Below the pieces are notes generated by a model that made no database searches, was not told the DNA's origin, and saw only the letters and a program-made list of their open reading frames with translations. Below are positions 1 to 7,423 of a DNA stretch of 51,978 nucleotides, piece by piece. This DNA comes from Mycolicibacterium elephantis DSM 44368 (GTDB lineage Bacteria; Actinomycetota; Actinomycetes; Mycobacteriales; Mycobacteriaceae), in contig NZ_ATDN01000028.1 of assembly GCF_004014805.1 (NCBI RefSeq), forward strand, positions 1 through 51,978, written 5' to 3'. The first letter of the stretch is position 1. Every line of letters starts with the position of its first letter. The position numbers and the translations under genes were made by a program.

Positions 1-108
1 AATTCAACCCTAAGTCACGCACCGGCGATACTGGCGACATGGACCGGCGGGGGGGGTTGCTGACACGCGACGGCTGCGCGATCTGCGCGGACGCCGCCAC
101 CCAGCTCA
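1..108 (+). repeat. Direct duplicate of 2970-3077 at the window edge
   Basis: These bases match 2970-3077 in the same orientation with two differences, both inside a G-run at 51-56 that reads as pure G here. The copy covers the 5' ends around the serB1/glutaredoxin-like start region and stops abruptly at 108, where the sequence becomes the end of an epimerase gene. It starts with AATTC, the end left by EcoRI cleavage of the GAATTC at 2969. It looks like a chimeric or misassembled contig end and should not be read as a second gene copy. Confidence 0.9.
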
Positions 109-109
109 T

Positions 110-316
110 CGCGAGCAGTTGGACTATTTGAGTTACGGCAGGGTCATGGACACCACGCGAATGCACAATGACCTTGGTTTCAACCCGAAGTGGACAACCG
201 CGGAGGCCTTTGACGACTACGTCCGGGGTCGCGGATTGACTCCGATCATCGACCCCGGCTGGGTACGCTCAATGGAGAGTCGAGCCGTGGCAGCGGCGCA
301 ACGGTGGGGAAGGTAG
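110..316 (+). CDS. NAD-dependent epimerase/dehydratase, C-terminal fragment (GalE2-like)
   Basis: Only the last 68 codons remain, in frame from the junction at about 108 to a TAG at 314-316. The tail (SYGRVMDTTRMHNDLGF, then DDYVRGRGLTPIID) resembles the C-terminus of the UDP-glucose-4-epimerase-like Rv0501 as I remember it, and that gene also precedes the acyltransferase found next here. The Rossmann NAD site and the YxxxK catalytic residues would lie in the missing N-terminal part, so no activity can be inferred from this piece. Truncation is by the chimeric window edge, probably not by biology. Substrate is unknown. Confidence 0.75.
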   Translation, partial: REQLDYLSYGRVMDTTRMHNDLGFNPKWTTAEAFDDYVRGRGLTPIIDPGWVRSMESRAVAAAQRWGR

Positions 317-354
317 AGGCGCACTTTACATACAGCTGGGAGAAGGTAACGAAC

Positions 355-1428
355 GTGGCGGGCGAGCCCAAGGCGAAAGTCATTCCGCTGCATAAAAATT
401 CAAGTCGTGCAGCGGCTCAGCGGCGGTCCGCCGCGCGTGCCGAGGGTGCTCGTCGCCGACATCCTTCGGTTCTCTCCGATCCGCCCGGCGGCGCGTCATC
501 CGAGCAGATCGCCGCCGTCATCCACGAGATCGACGAGCACCGCGGCGTGGTCGCGGGTGCCGCGGCCACCAGCGAGCAGACGCCCAACGAACTCGCCAAA
601 CACATCGCGGCGGTGGCCGAGTTCATCCGCAAGCGGATGACCGGTGACTATCCGGTCGACGAGTTCGGCTTCGACTCGCACCTCAACAACGCAATCTTTC
701 TGCCTTTGCTGCGGGTGTTCTTCAAGTCCTGGTTCCGGGTTGAGGTCAGCGGGATCGAAAACCTACCGATCTCCGGGGCGGCGCTCGTGGTCGCCAACCA
801 CGCGGGAGTGCTGCCGTTCGACGGGTTGATGGCGTCGGTGGCCGTGCACGACCATCATCCGACGCACCGCGATCTGCGCCTGCTGGCCGCCGACCTGGTC
901 TTCGATCTGCCCGTGCTCGGTCACGCCGCGCGCAAGGCGGGGCACACCATGGCCTGCACCGGCGACGCGCACCGCCTGCTGGCCGCCGGTGAGCTCACGG
1001 CCGTCTTCCCGGAGGGCTACAAGGGGCTGGGCAAGCACTTCAAGGACCGCTACAAGCTGCAGCGGTTCGGCCGGGGCGGGTTCGTGTCGGCCGCACTGCG
1101 CGCCAAGGCGCCCATCGTGCCGTGCTCGATCGTCGGCTCCGAGGAGATCTATCCGATGATCGCCGACGTCAAGCTGCTGGCCCGCCTGCTCGGGTTGCCG
1201 TATTTCCCGATCACGCCGTTCTTTCCGCTGGCCGGGCCGGCGGGCATGGTGCCGTTGCCGTCGAAGTGGCACATCCAGTTCGGCGAGCCGATCGAGACCG
1301 CCGGCTACGACGAGTCGGCCGCCGAGGACCCGATGGTCACCTTCGAGCTGACCGACCACGTGCGCGAGACCATCCAGCAGACCCTGTATCAGCTGCTGGC
1401 CAATCGCCGCAACACGTTCTTCGGCTAA
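355..1428 (+). CDS. PlsC-type 1-acyl-glycerol-3-phosphate acyltransferase family protein (Rv0502-like)
   Basis: A 357-residue protein expected to transfer an acyl chain to a lysophospholipid or related acceptor at the inner membrane face. The PlsC domain fills the C-terminal two thirds: the NHAGVLPFD segment is the NHx(5)D-type catalytic block and the FPEG motif is the acceptor-binding block. The first 100 residues are polar, Ala/Arg-rich and not conserved-looking. I chose the GTG at 355 because GGGAGAAGG lies just upstream and the product then begins VAGEPKAKVIPLH, like the M. tuberculosis protein; an in-frame ATG at 304 lies inside the upstream epimerase gene. It starts 38 nt after the epimerase stop, so co-transcription is likely. 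The exact acceptor is not known. Confidence 0.85.
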   Translation: MAGEPKAKVIPLHKNSSRAAAQRRSAARAEGARRRHPSVLSDPPGGASSEQIAAVIHEIDEHRGVVAGAAATSEQTPNELAKHIAAVAEFIRKRMTGDYPVDEFGFDSHLNNAIFLPLLRVFFKSWFRVEVSGIENLPISGAALVVANHAGVLPFDGLMASVAVHDHHPTHRDLRLLAADLVFDLPVLGHAARKAGHTMACTGDAHRLLAAGELTAVFPEGYKGLGKHFKDRYKLQRFGRGGFVSAALRAKAPIVPCSIVGSEEIYPMIADVKLLARLLGLPYFPITPFFPLAGPAGMVPLPSKWHIQFGEPIETAGYDESAAEDPMVTFELTDHVRETIQQTLYQLLANRRNTFFG

Positions 1429-1447
1429 CCCGGCGCGCGCCGAATCG

Positions 1448-1987
1448 TCAACTGCCCTTAGCGGTTTGCTTGGCAAGCATCTTCTTGAGCGCCTCATCGC
1501 GGGCCGCCGCGATCTGCTCGGTGACCTCGTCGGCCTCGGTGTCGGAGGCGGCCTCGCCCATCACGGTGACGACGCTGGTGATCACCGGCTTGCCATCGGC
1601 GTCGGTCACCTCGCCGCGGATCTCGGTGACCACCGCGCCGTGCGACTCGGTCACCGAATCCAGATAGGAATCGAAGTACAGCCGGTCACCGGCCAGGATG
1701 GGCCGGTGGAAGGTCAGCTTCTGGTCGCGGTGTAGCACCCGTTCCATGTTGATCGGCACGTCGAACTGGTTGAAGATCTCCAGCTGCACGCGCCGGCCTG
1801 CGACCGCCAGAAACGTCAGCGAGGCGATCAGCGAGTCGTGGCCGCACTCCTTGGCGGCGTCCTCCCAGTAGTGGGCCGGATGCTCGTCTTTGACCGCCTT
1901 GGCGAACTCACGGATCTTCTCCCGGTCCACCTCGAAGTAGTCCGGGTAGCGGTAGTGGGTTCCGATGATCTTTTCGGCAATGCCCAT
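1448..1987 (-). CDS. FAS1-like dehydratase domain protein (MaoC N-type, Rv0504c/HadA-HadC-like)
   Basis: A 179-residue single hot-dog-fold protein of the MaoC_dehydrat_N (FAS1-like dehydratase) family, related to the HadA and HadC subunits of the mycobacterial (3R)-hydroxyacyl-ACP dehydratase of FAS-II. Family signs are the N-terminal YPDYFEVDREKIREFA block, LTFLAVAGRR, and RPILAGDRLYFDSYLDSV. The hydratase-2 catalytic Asp-His pair normally sits on a HadB-type partner, so this protein alone may be substrate-binding only; no hadB-like gene is nearby. The last 30 residues are charged and likely helical. It is convergent with the acyltransferase, 19 nt apart, and in M. tuberculosis cmaA2 occupies this gap, which is absent here. 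Confidence 0.8.
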   Translation of the reverse strand: MGIAEKIIGTHYRYPDYFEVDREKIREFAKAVKDEHPAHYWEDAAKECGHDSLIASLTFLAVAGRRVQLEIFNQFDVPINMERVLHRDQKLTFHRPILAGDRLYFDSYLDSVTESHGAVVTEIRGEVTDADGKPVITSVVTVMGEAASDTEADEVTEQIAAARDEALKKMLAKQTAKGS

Positions 1988-2050
1988 GACGCGATCTCTT
2001 CTTTCGATGTCAGCGGGCGCGAGCCTATCAGCGCCGTCGCGCCGGGCCGT

Positions 2051-2968
2051 TCACTTGGCTTCCTGGCGGCGCGACGCGATGGCCGCCAGCGCCCCGCCGA
2101 CCGCGCCGAGAGCCAGCGCCGACGGCACCCCGATCCGCGCGGCCTTGCGGGCGGTGCGGAAATCACGGATCTCCCACCCGCGCTCACGGGCGAGCTCGCG
2201 CAGGTCGGCGTCCGGGTTGATGGCCACGGCCGTGCCGACCAGCGACAGCATCGGCACGTCGTTGAAGCTGTCCGAGTAGGCGGTGCAGCGCTTGAGGTTG
2301 AGGCCCTCGCGGATGGCCAGCGACCGCACCGCGTGCGCCTTGCCGGTGCCGTGCAGGATGTCGCCGACCAGCCTGCCGGTGAACACCCCGTCCACCGACT
2401 CGGCGACGGTGCCCAGCGCACCGGTCAGCCCCAGCCGCCTGGCGATGATGGCGGCCAGTTCGTAGGGGGTCGCGGTGACCAGCCAGACCTGCTGGCCCGC
2501 GTCCAGATGCATCTGGGCCAGCGCGCGGGTGCCCGGCCAGATCTTGTCGGCGATGATCTCGTCGTAGATCTCCTCGCCGAGCGCCACCAGTTCGGCGACC
2601 GACCGGCCCTCGATGAACGCCAGCGCCTTGCGTTTGCCTTCGGCGACGTCGGCGCTGTTCTCCCGGCCGATGAGCTGGAACTTGGCCTGCGCGTAGATGA
2701 ACTTGGCGATATCGCGGTAGGTGAAGTAGTCGCGCGCGGCCAGCCCGCGGGCGAAGTGCACCATCGACGACCCGTGCACCAACGTGTTGTCGACGTCGAA
2801 GAACGCCGCGGCGGTCAGGTCGAGTGGCGGTGGCGGCGGAGCGCTGACCTCCTCGGTGGCCAACTCCGTGACAGCCGCCTCGGCGCTGGCCTCACCGGCG
2901 ACCTGTTGGGCTTCGGGCGTGGTCGGCCCCGCCAGCTGCTCCGTCTCGATGCGGCCGGAATCGGACAC
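2051..2968 (-). CDS. serB1: HAD-IB family phosphatase (SerB1)
   Basis: A 305-residue haloacid dehalogenase, subfamily IB. The nucleophile motif is FFDVDNTLVHG with D58 and acid/base D60; motif II is VWLVTATP, and motif III/IV is YSDSFNDVPML with the Mg-binding acidic residues. Residues 1-50 form an acidic, Pro-ending linker, and residues about 278-298 (VPSALALGAVGGALAAIA) form a hydrophobic helix, suggesting C-terminal membrane association. M. tuberculosis names the orthologue SerB1 (phosphoserine phosphatase), but the true phosphoserine phosphatase there is SerB2; this family also includes lysophosphatidate and other phosphatases, so the substrate is uncertain. It is divergent from the glutaredoxin-like gene, 39 nt apart. 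Confidence 0.82.
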   Translation of the reverse strand: MSDSGRIETEQLAGPTTPEAQQVAGEASAEAAVTELATEEVSAPPPPPLDLTAAAFFDVDNTLVHGSSMVHFARGLAARDYFTYRDIAKFIYAQAKFQLIGRENSADVAEGKRKALAFIEGRSVAELVALGEEIYDEIIADKIWPGTRALAQMHLDAGQQVWLVTATPYELAAIIARRLGLTGALGTVAESVDGVFTGRLVGDILHGTGKAHAVRSLAIREGLNLKRCTAYSDSFNDVPMLSLVGTAVAINPDADLRELARERGWEIRDFRTARKAARIGVPSALALGAVGGALAAIASRRQEAK

Positions 2969-2969
2969 G

Positions 2970-3077
2970 AATTCAACCCTAAGTCACGCACCGGCGATAC
3001 TGGCGACATGGACCGGCGGGTGGAGTTGCTGACACGCGACGGCTGCGCGATCTGCGCGGACGCCGCCACCCAGCTCA
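2970..3077 (+). repeat. Intact copy of the duplicated 108-bp segment
   Basis: This is the in-context copy of the segment at 1-108. It spans the space between the divergent serB1 (minus) and glutaredoxin-like (plus) starts and the first codons of the latter. Reading frames run through both borders without interruption, so this copy is the authentic locus. Confidence 0.85.
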
Positions 3078-3262
3078 GGCGGCTGGCCGACGAGCTGGGG
3101 TTCGCGCTGACGATCACCGACGTCGACGCCGCCGCGGCCGCCGGAAACGCCGCGCTGCGCGCGGAGTTCGGTGACCGGCTTCCGGTGGTGCTGCTCGACG
3201 GCAGTGAGCACAGCTACTGGGAGGTCGACGAGCCACGACTGCGGGCGGACCTGGCGACATGA
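3008..3262 (+). CDS. Glutaredoxin-like thioredoxin-fold protein (DUF836, Rv0508-like)
   Basis: An 84-residue thioredoxin-fold protein with a redox CxxC at CAIC (residues 11-14) and a predicted cis-Pro in the LPVVLLDG strand. Proteins of this DUF836 type are small cytosolic thiol-disulfide exchangers whose partner is usually unknown. Its place between serB1 and hemA matches Rv0508. The ATG at 3008 is the first start in frame, and the gene is 38 nt from the divergent serB1 start, so both promoters must overlap. The first 24 codons are duplicated at the window edge. Confidence 0.82.
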   Translation: MDRRVELLTRDGCAICADAATQLRRLADELGFALTITDVDAAAAAGNAALRAEFGDRLPVVLLDGSEHSYWEVDEPRLRADLAT

Positions 3263-3283
3263 ACGCCCGGGCCGGCACGCCGC

Positions 3284-3340
3284 CGAAACTGCGTTTCAGC
3301 AGGAAAAGTTCGAGAGCGACCCTGCGAGAATGCAGTTTCG
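3284..3340. repeat. Imperfect inverted repeat upstream of hemA
   Basis: CGAAACTGCGTT (3284-3295) and AATGCAGTTTCG (3329-3340) pair at 11 of 12 positions around a 33-nt loop. The outer eight bases of the first arm also form GAAAC-TGC-GTTTC on their own. It lies in the 147-bp gap before hemA, after the stop of the glutaredoxin-like gene, so it may end that transcript or be a degenerate mobile palindrome. Confidence 0.5.
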
Positions 3341-3358
3341 ACGCGGTATCGGCGAAAT

Positions 3359-3388
3359 TTGGTTACCTAACTGTCCAGCGGCTACCGT
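3359..3388 (+). promoter_or_regulatory. Candidate hemA promoter
   Basis: TTGGTT (3359-3364) and TACCGT (3383-3388) are separated by 18 nt and fit a SigA-like -35/-10 pair. Seven nt after the -10 is an ATG (3396), so the transcript may start on that codon and be leaderless. This is inferred from sequence only. Confidence 0.4.
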
Positions 3389-3395
3389 GGATGAC

Positions 3396-3413
3396 ATGGT
3401 GATGCGGCCGTGA
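3396..3413 (+). other. Five-codon mini-ORF overlapping the hemA start
   Basis: ATG GTG ATG CGG CCG TGA encodes MVMRP and ends in the TGA that overlaps the hemA GTG start (GTGA). It begins exactly where the candidate promoter predicts transcription to begin. If translated, it could couple ribosomes into hemA by stop-restart. No Shine-Dalgarno sequence is visible for hemA itself, which makes coupling plausible. Confidence 0.35.
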
Positions 3414-4753
3414 GCGTGTTGCTATTCGGTGTTTCGCACCGCAGCGCGCCGGTGTCGGTCCTCGAGCAACTGAGCACCGACGAGGCCGAACAGGCAAAGA
3501 TCGTCGACCAGGTGCTGCAGTCCCCGCTGGTGACCGAGGCCATGGTGCTGTCCACCTGCAACCGGGTCGAGGTCTACGCCGTCGTGGAGGCGTTCCACGG
3601 CGGCCTTTCCGTGATCGGGCAGGTGCTCTCCGAGCATTCCGGCATGTCGCTGAGCGACCTGACCAAGTACGCCTACGTGCGCTACGCGGAGGCGGCCGTC
3701 GAGCATCTGTTCGCGGTGTCCAGCGGCCTGGATTCGGCGGTGATCGGCGAACAGCAGGTGCTGGGCCAGGTCCGCCGCGCCTACGCCGCCGCCGAGGCCA
3801 ACCAGACCGTCGGCCGCACCCTGCACGAGCTGTCCCAGCGCGCGTTGTCGGTGGGCAAGCGGGTGCACTCGGAGACGGGCATCGACGCCGCGGGCACGTC
3901 GGTGGTGTCGGTGGCGCTGGGCATCGCCGAAACCAAGCTGGGCTCGCTGGGCGGGCGCACCGCGGTGGTGATCGGCGCCGGCTCGATGGGGTCGCTGTCG
4001 GCCAAACAGCTCATCCGCGCCGGCATCGAGAGCGTGCACGTGGTGAACCGGTCGGTGACCAGGGCCCGGCGCCTGGCCCAGCACGTCCGCGCCCAGGGTG
4101 TGGTGGCCCAGGCCTATCCGCTCGATCACATGGCCGGTGTGCTCGGTGAAGCGCACGTGGTGATCTCGTGCACCGGTGCGGTGCGGCCGGTGGTCTCCCT
4201 GGCCGACGCGCACCGCGGCCTGGCCGGACGTTCCGAGCGTGAACACCTGGTGATCTGTGACCTCGGCATGCCCCGCGACGTCGACCCGGCGATCGCCGGC
4301 CTGCCCGGGGTGTACGTCGTCGACATGGAGCGCATCCAGAGGGAACCGTCGGCGCGGGCCGCGGCCTCCGACGCCGAGGCCGCCCGCGCGATCGTGGCCG
4401 CCGAGGTTGCCAACTACCTGGCGGGGCAGCGCATGTCGGAGGTCACCCCGACCGTCACCGCGCTGCGCCAACGTGCCGCCGACGTCGTCGAGGCCGAGTT
4501 GCTGCGGCTGGACAACCGGCTGCCGGGCCTTGACGCCGCGCACCGCGCCGAGGTCGCCAAGACCGTGCGCCGGGTCGTCGACAAGCTGCTGCACGCCCCG
4601 ACCGTGCGCGTGAAGCAACTGGCCAGCGCGCCGGGCGGCGACAGCTACGCCGAGGCCCTGCGCGAACTCTTCGAACTCGACCAGCAGGCCGTCGACGCGG
4701 TCGCCGCTGGTGAATTGCCTTTGATGGCAACCGAAATCGACAAACCCGAGTAA
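3410..4753 (+). CDS. hemA: Glutamyl-tRNA reductase
   Basis: A 447-residue NADPH-dependent enzyme that reduces Glu-tRNA to glutamate-1-semialdehyde, the first committed step of C5-pathway tetrapyrrole synthesis. The catalytic domain has the active-site Cys in STCNR (C50) and the GEQQVLGQVRRAY block; the NADPH domain carries VIGAGSMG near residue 190; the C-terminal helical dimerisation domain includes the RLDNRLPGL and KLLHAPTVR segments. Full length for the family. The GTG start gives MSVLLFGVSHRSAPV, which matches other actinobacterial HemA proteins. It is the first gene of hemA-hemC-hemD-hemB; the hemC start is 3 nt after its stop. HemL, which uses its product, is 16 kb away at 20484. Confidence 0.97.
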   Translation: MSVLLFGVSHRSAPVSVLEQLSTDEAEQAKIVDQVLQSPLVTEAMVLSTCNRVEVYAVVEAFHGGLSVIGQVLSEHSGMSLSDLTKYAYVRYAEAAVEHLFAVSSGLDSAVIGEQQVLGQVRRAYAAAEANQTVGRTLHELSQRALSVGKRVHSETGIDAAGTSVVSVALGIAETKLGSLGGRTAVVIGAGSMGSLSAKQLIRAGIESVHVVNRSVTRARRLAQHVRAQGVVAQAYPLDHMAGVLGEAHVVISCTGAVRPVVSLADAHRGLAGRSEREHLVICDLGMPRDVDPAIAGLPGVYVVDMERIQREPSARAAASDAEAARAIVAAEVANYLAGQRMSEVTPTVTALRQRAADVVEAELLRLDNRLPGLDAAHRAEVAKTVRRVVDKLLHAPTVRVKQLASAPGGDSYAEALRELFELDQQAVDAVAAGELPLMATEIDKPE

Positions 4754-4756
4754 CGC

Positions 4757-5707
4757 TTGACAACACGTCGCCCCAAACTTCGGATCGGCACCCGCGGCAG
4801 CCTGCTGGCTACCACCCAGGCGGGAACTGTCCTGGACGCCCTGACCGCCCGCGGGTACGACGCCGAGCTGGTCATCATCTCCACCGAAGGCGATCGCAAC
4901 CTGGGCCCGATCGCCGACATCGGTGTCGGGGTCTTCACCGCGGCGCTGCGCGAGGCCATCCACGACGGCCGCGTCGACATGGCCGTGCACTCCTGTAAAG
5001 ATTTGCCAACCGCTGCCGACCCGCGGTTCATGATCGCCGCAACGCCGCCGCGCGAGGACCCTCGCGACGCCCTGGTGGCCCGCGACGGGATGGTGCTCGG
5101 AGAGTTGCCGGCCGGGTCCGCGATCGGCACATCGAGCCCGCGGCGGATCGCACAGCTTAGAGCATTGGGTCTCGGTTTGGAAATCCGCCCCCTAAGAGGC
5201 AACCTAGATACCAGGTTGAACAGGGTTAGCAACGGTGATCTCGACGGCATCGTAGTCGCACGTGCGGGACTGTCCCGCATCGGGCGGCTGGCCGATGTCA
5301 CCGAGACTCTCGAGCCGGTGCAGATGTTGCCAGCGCCGGCTCAAGGTGCGCTCGCGGTGGAGTGCCGCGCAGACGACACCGAGCTTGCCGCGCAGCTGGC
5401 GGAGTTGAACGACGCCGACACCCGCGCAGCGATCACCGCTGAACGAGCCCTGCTCGCCGAACTGGAGGCGGGTTGTTCCGCACCGGTGGGCGCGATCGCC
5501 GAGGTGGTCGAGTCCATCGATGAGGACGGCCACGTCTTCGAAGAGCTGTCGCTACGCGGCTGCGTGGCGGCGCTGGACGGATCCGACGTGATCCGCGCGT
5601 CCGGGATCGGCACTCCCGATCGGGCACGAGAGTTGGGACTCTCGGTGGCCAGGGAGCTGTTCGAGCTGGGGGCGCGCGAAATCATGGCGGATCGCACTGA
5701 GCTGTAG
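4757..5707 (+). CDS. hemC: Hydroxymethylbilane synthase (porphobilinogen deaminase)
   Basis: A 316-residue cytosolic enzyme that polymerises four porphobilinogen units to hydroxymethylbilane. The dipyrromethane cofactor attaches to C240 in EAGCSAPVGA; other family blocks are RIGTRGSLLATTQ, DMAVHSCKDLPT, GTSSPRR and APAQGALAVECR. The start is most likely the rare TTG at 4757, as no ATG or GTG lies between the hemA stop and the conserved LRIGTRGSLL block. Its start is 3 nt from hemA, so translation is probably coupled. Codons about 146-158 (5192-5230) use CTA, AGA and AGG repeatedly, unlike the rest of the gene. Confidence 0.95.
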   Translation: MTTRRPKLRIGTRGSLLATTQAGTVLDALTARGYDAELVIISTEGDRNLGPIADIGVGVFTAALREAIHDGRVDMAVHSCKDLPTAADPRFMIAATPPREDPRDALVARDGMVLGELPAGSAIGTSSPRRIAQLRALGLGLEIRPLRGNLDTRLNRVSNGDLDGIVVARAGLSRIGRLADVTETLEPVQMLPAPAQGALAVECRADDTELAAQLAELNDADTRAAITAERALLAELEAGCSAPVGAIAEVVESIDEDGHVFEELSLRGCVAALDGSDVIRASGIGTPDRARELGLSVARELFELGAREIMADRTEL

Positions 5708-5723
5708 AGCGGAGTGACGAGAG

Positions 5724-7406
5724 ATGACAGGCCAGAGTAGCGGCCGAGGTCGCAAGCCGAAGCCGGGCCACATCACGTTCGTCGGCTCAGGCCCGGGAGA
5801 TCCCGGCCTGCTGACGTTGCGGGCCCGCGCGGTGTTGGGCAACGCCGCCCTGGTGTTCACCGATCCCGACGTGCCTGAGGCGGTCCGGACCCTGGTGGGT
5901 TCCGAGTTGCCGCCCCCGGCGGGGCCAGAGCCCGCCGAAAAACCCAAGGACGCCACGGACACTGAAGCCACTGAAGCCGGCGACGACGAGACGTCGACCA
6001 TTCCCGGCGGCCCGGACATCCGGTCGGCCGTCGGCGATCCCTCCGAGGTCGCCAAGGCGCTGGCCACCGAGGCCCGCACGGGTGTCGACGTGGTGCGGCT
6101 GGTGGCAGGTGACCCATTGTCGATCGACGCGGTGATCACCGAGATTTCCGCGTTGGCGAGAACGCATTTGAATTTCGAGATCGTGCCCGGCCTGCCCGAC
6201 ACCACCGCGGTGCCCACCTACGCCGGGCTGCCGCTGGGGTCGTCGCACACCGTCGCCGACGTGCGCGGCGACGTGGACTGGGGGGCCCTGGCCGCGGCGC
6301 CCGGACCGCTGATCCTGAAGGCCACCGCCACGCACCTGCCCGACGCGGCGCGCACGCTGATCGAGTACGGGCTGACCGACACCACGCCCGCGGTGGTGAC
6401 CGCCAACGGCACCACGTGCCAGCAGCGGTCGGTGGAGACGACGTTGGCCGGCCTGCTCGACAAGGCGGTGCTGGAGAAGCCCGCGGGCATCGAACCGGCT
6501 GGCCCGCTGGCCGGTCCGCTGATCGTGACGATCGGTAAGACGGTGAACCACCGCGCCAAGCTGAATTGGTGGGAAAGCCGCGCCCTGTACGGCTGGACGG
6601 TGCTGGTGCCGCGCACCAAGGACCAGGCCGGCGAGATGAGCGAAAAGCTCATCGGCCACGGCGCGATACCGATGGAGGTGCCGACGATCGCCGTCGAGCC
6701 GCCCCGCAGCCCCGCGCAGATGGAGCGCGCCGTCAAGGGACTGGTCGACGGCCGGTACCAGTGGGTGGTGTTCACCTCCACCAACGCGGTGCGCGCGGTG
6801 TGGGAGAAGTTCAAGGAGTTCGGGCTGGACGCCCGCGCCTTCTCCGGGGTGAAGATCGCCTGTGTCGGTCAAGCGACCGCGGACCGGGTGCGCGCCTTCG
6901 GCATCGAGCCCGAGCTGGTGCCGTCGGGAGAGCAGTCCTCGCTGGGCCTGCTCGAGGACTTCCCGCCCTACGACGACGTTTTCGACCCGGTGAACCGAGT
7001 GCTGTTGCCGCGCGCGGACATCGCGACCGAGACGCTTGCCGAGGGGCTCCGGGAGCGCGGTTGGGAGATCGAGGACGTCACCGCATACCGCACGGTGCGT
7101 GCCGCACCGCCGCCCGCGCACACCCGCGAGATGATCAAGACCGGTGGGTTCGACGCGGTGTGCTTCACCTCGAGCTCGACGGTGCGCAACCTGGTCGGCA
7201 TCGCGGGTAAGCCGCATGCGCGCACCATCGTCGCGTGCATCGGACCCAAGACGGCCGAGACCGCAACCGAATTCGGTCTGCGTGTGGACGTGCAGCCGGA
7301 GGTCGCCGCGGTGGGCCCGCTGGTCGACGCGCTGGCCGAGCACGCGGCACGGCTGCGGGCCGAGGACGCGTTGCCGCCGCCGCGCAAGAAGAGCCGTCGG
7401 CGGTAG
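5724..7406 (+). CDS. hemD: Fused uroporphyrinogen-III C-methyltransferase-like / uroporphyrinogen-III synthase
   Basis: A 560-residue fusion. The N-terminal half is a tetrapyrrole methylase (SUMT/CobA-type) domain with ITFVGSGPGDPGLLTLRA, LVAGDPLS and PGLPDTTAVPTYAGLPL. Inside it, residues about 58-95 are an acidic, disordered insert rich in Glu, Asp and Pro. The C-terminal half, from about residue 275 (RALYGWTVLVPRTKDQAGEM), is HemD, which closes hydroxymethylbilane with D-ring inversion to uroporphyrinogen III. The last residues are a basic tail. This fusion matches Rv0511. It may branch flux toward siroheme/cobalamin as well as heme if the methylase half is active. ATG at 5724 follows a GAGAG purine run, 16 nt after hemC. 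Confidence 0.92.
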   Translation: MTGQSSGRGRKPKPGHITFVGSGPGDPGLLTLRARAVLGNAALVFTDPDVPEAVRTLVGSELPPPAGPEPAEKPKDATDTEATEAGDDETSTIPGGPDIRSAVGDPSEVAKALATEARTGVDVVRLVAGDPLSIDAVITEISALARTHLNFEIVPGLPDTTAVPTYAGLPLGSSHTVADVRGDVDWGALAAAPGPLILKATATHLPDAARTLIEYGLTDTTPAVVTANGTTCQQRSVETTLAGLLDKAVLEKPAGIEPAGPLAGPLIVTIGKTVNHRAKLNWWESRALYGWTVLVPRTKDQAGEMSEKLIGHGAIPMEVPTIAVEPPRSPAQMERAVKGLVDGRYQWVVFTSTNAVRAVWEKFKEFGLDARAFSGVKIACVGQATADRVRAFGIEPELVPSGEQSSLGLLEDFPPYDDVFDPVNRVLLPRADIATETLAEGLRERGWEIEDVTAYRTVRAAPPPAHTREMIKTGGFDAVCFTSSSTVRNLVGIAGKPHARTIVACIGPKTAETATEFGLRVDVQPEVAAVGPLVDALAEHAARLRAEDALPPPRKKSRRR

Positions 7407-7423
7407 CCGCAGGAGGAGCCGCA

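Noticed and set aside
541..600. GCGAGCAGACGCCCAACG in the acyltransferase as a palindromic repeat copy
   Set aside because: No complementary arm follows and the frame encodes ordinary linker residues.
3422..4990. A 522-codon minus-strand frame over hemA
   Set aside because: It mirrors hemA with strong third-position bias of the plus strand and encodes His/Arg/Gly-rich shadow sequence.
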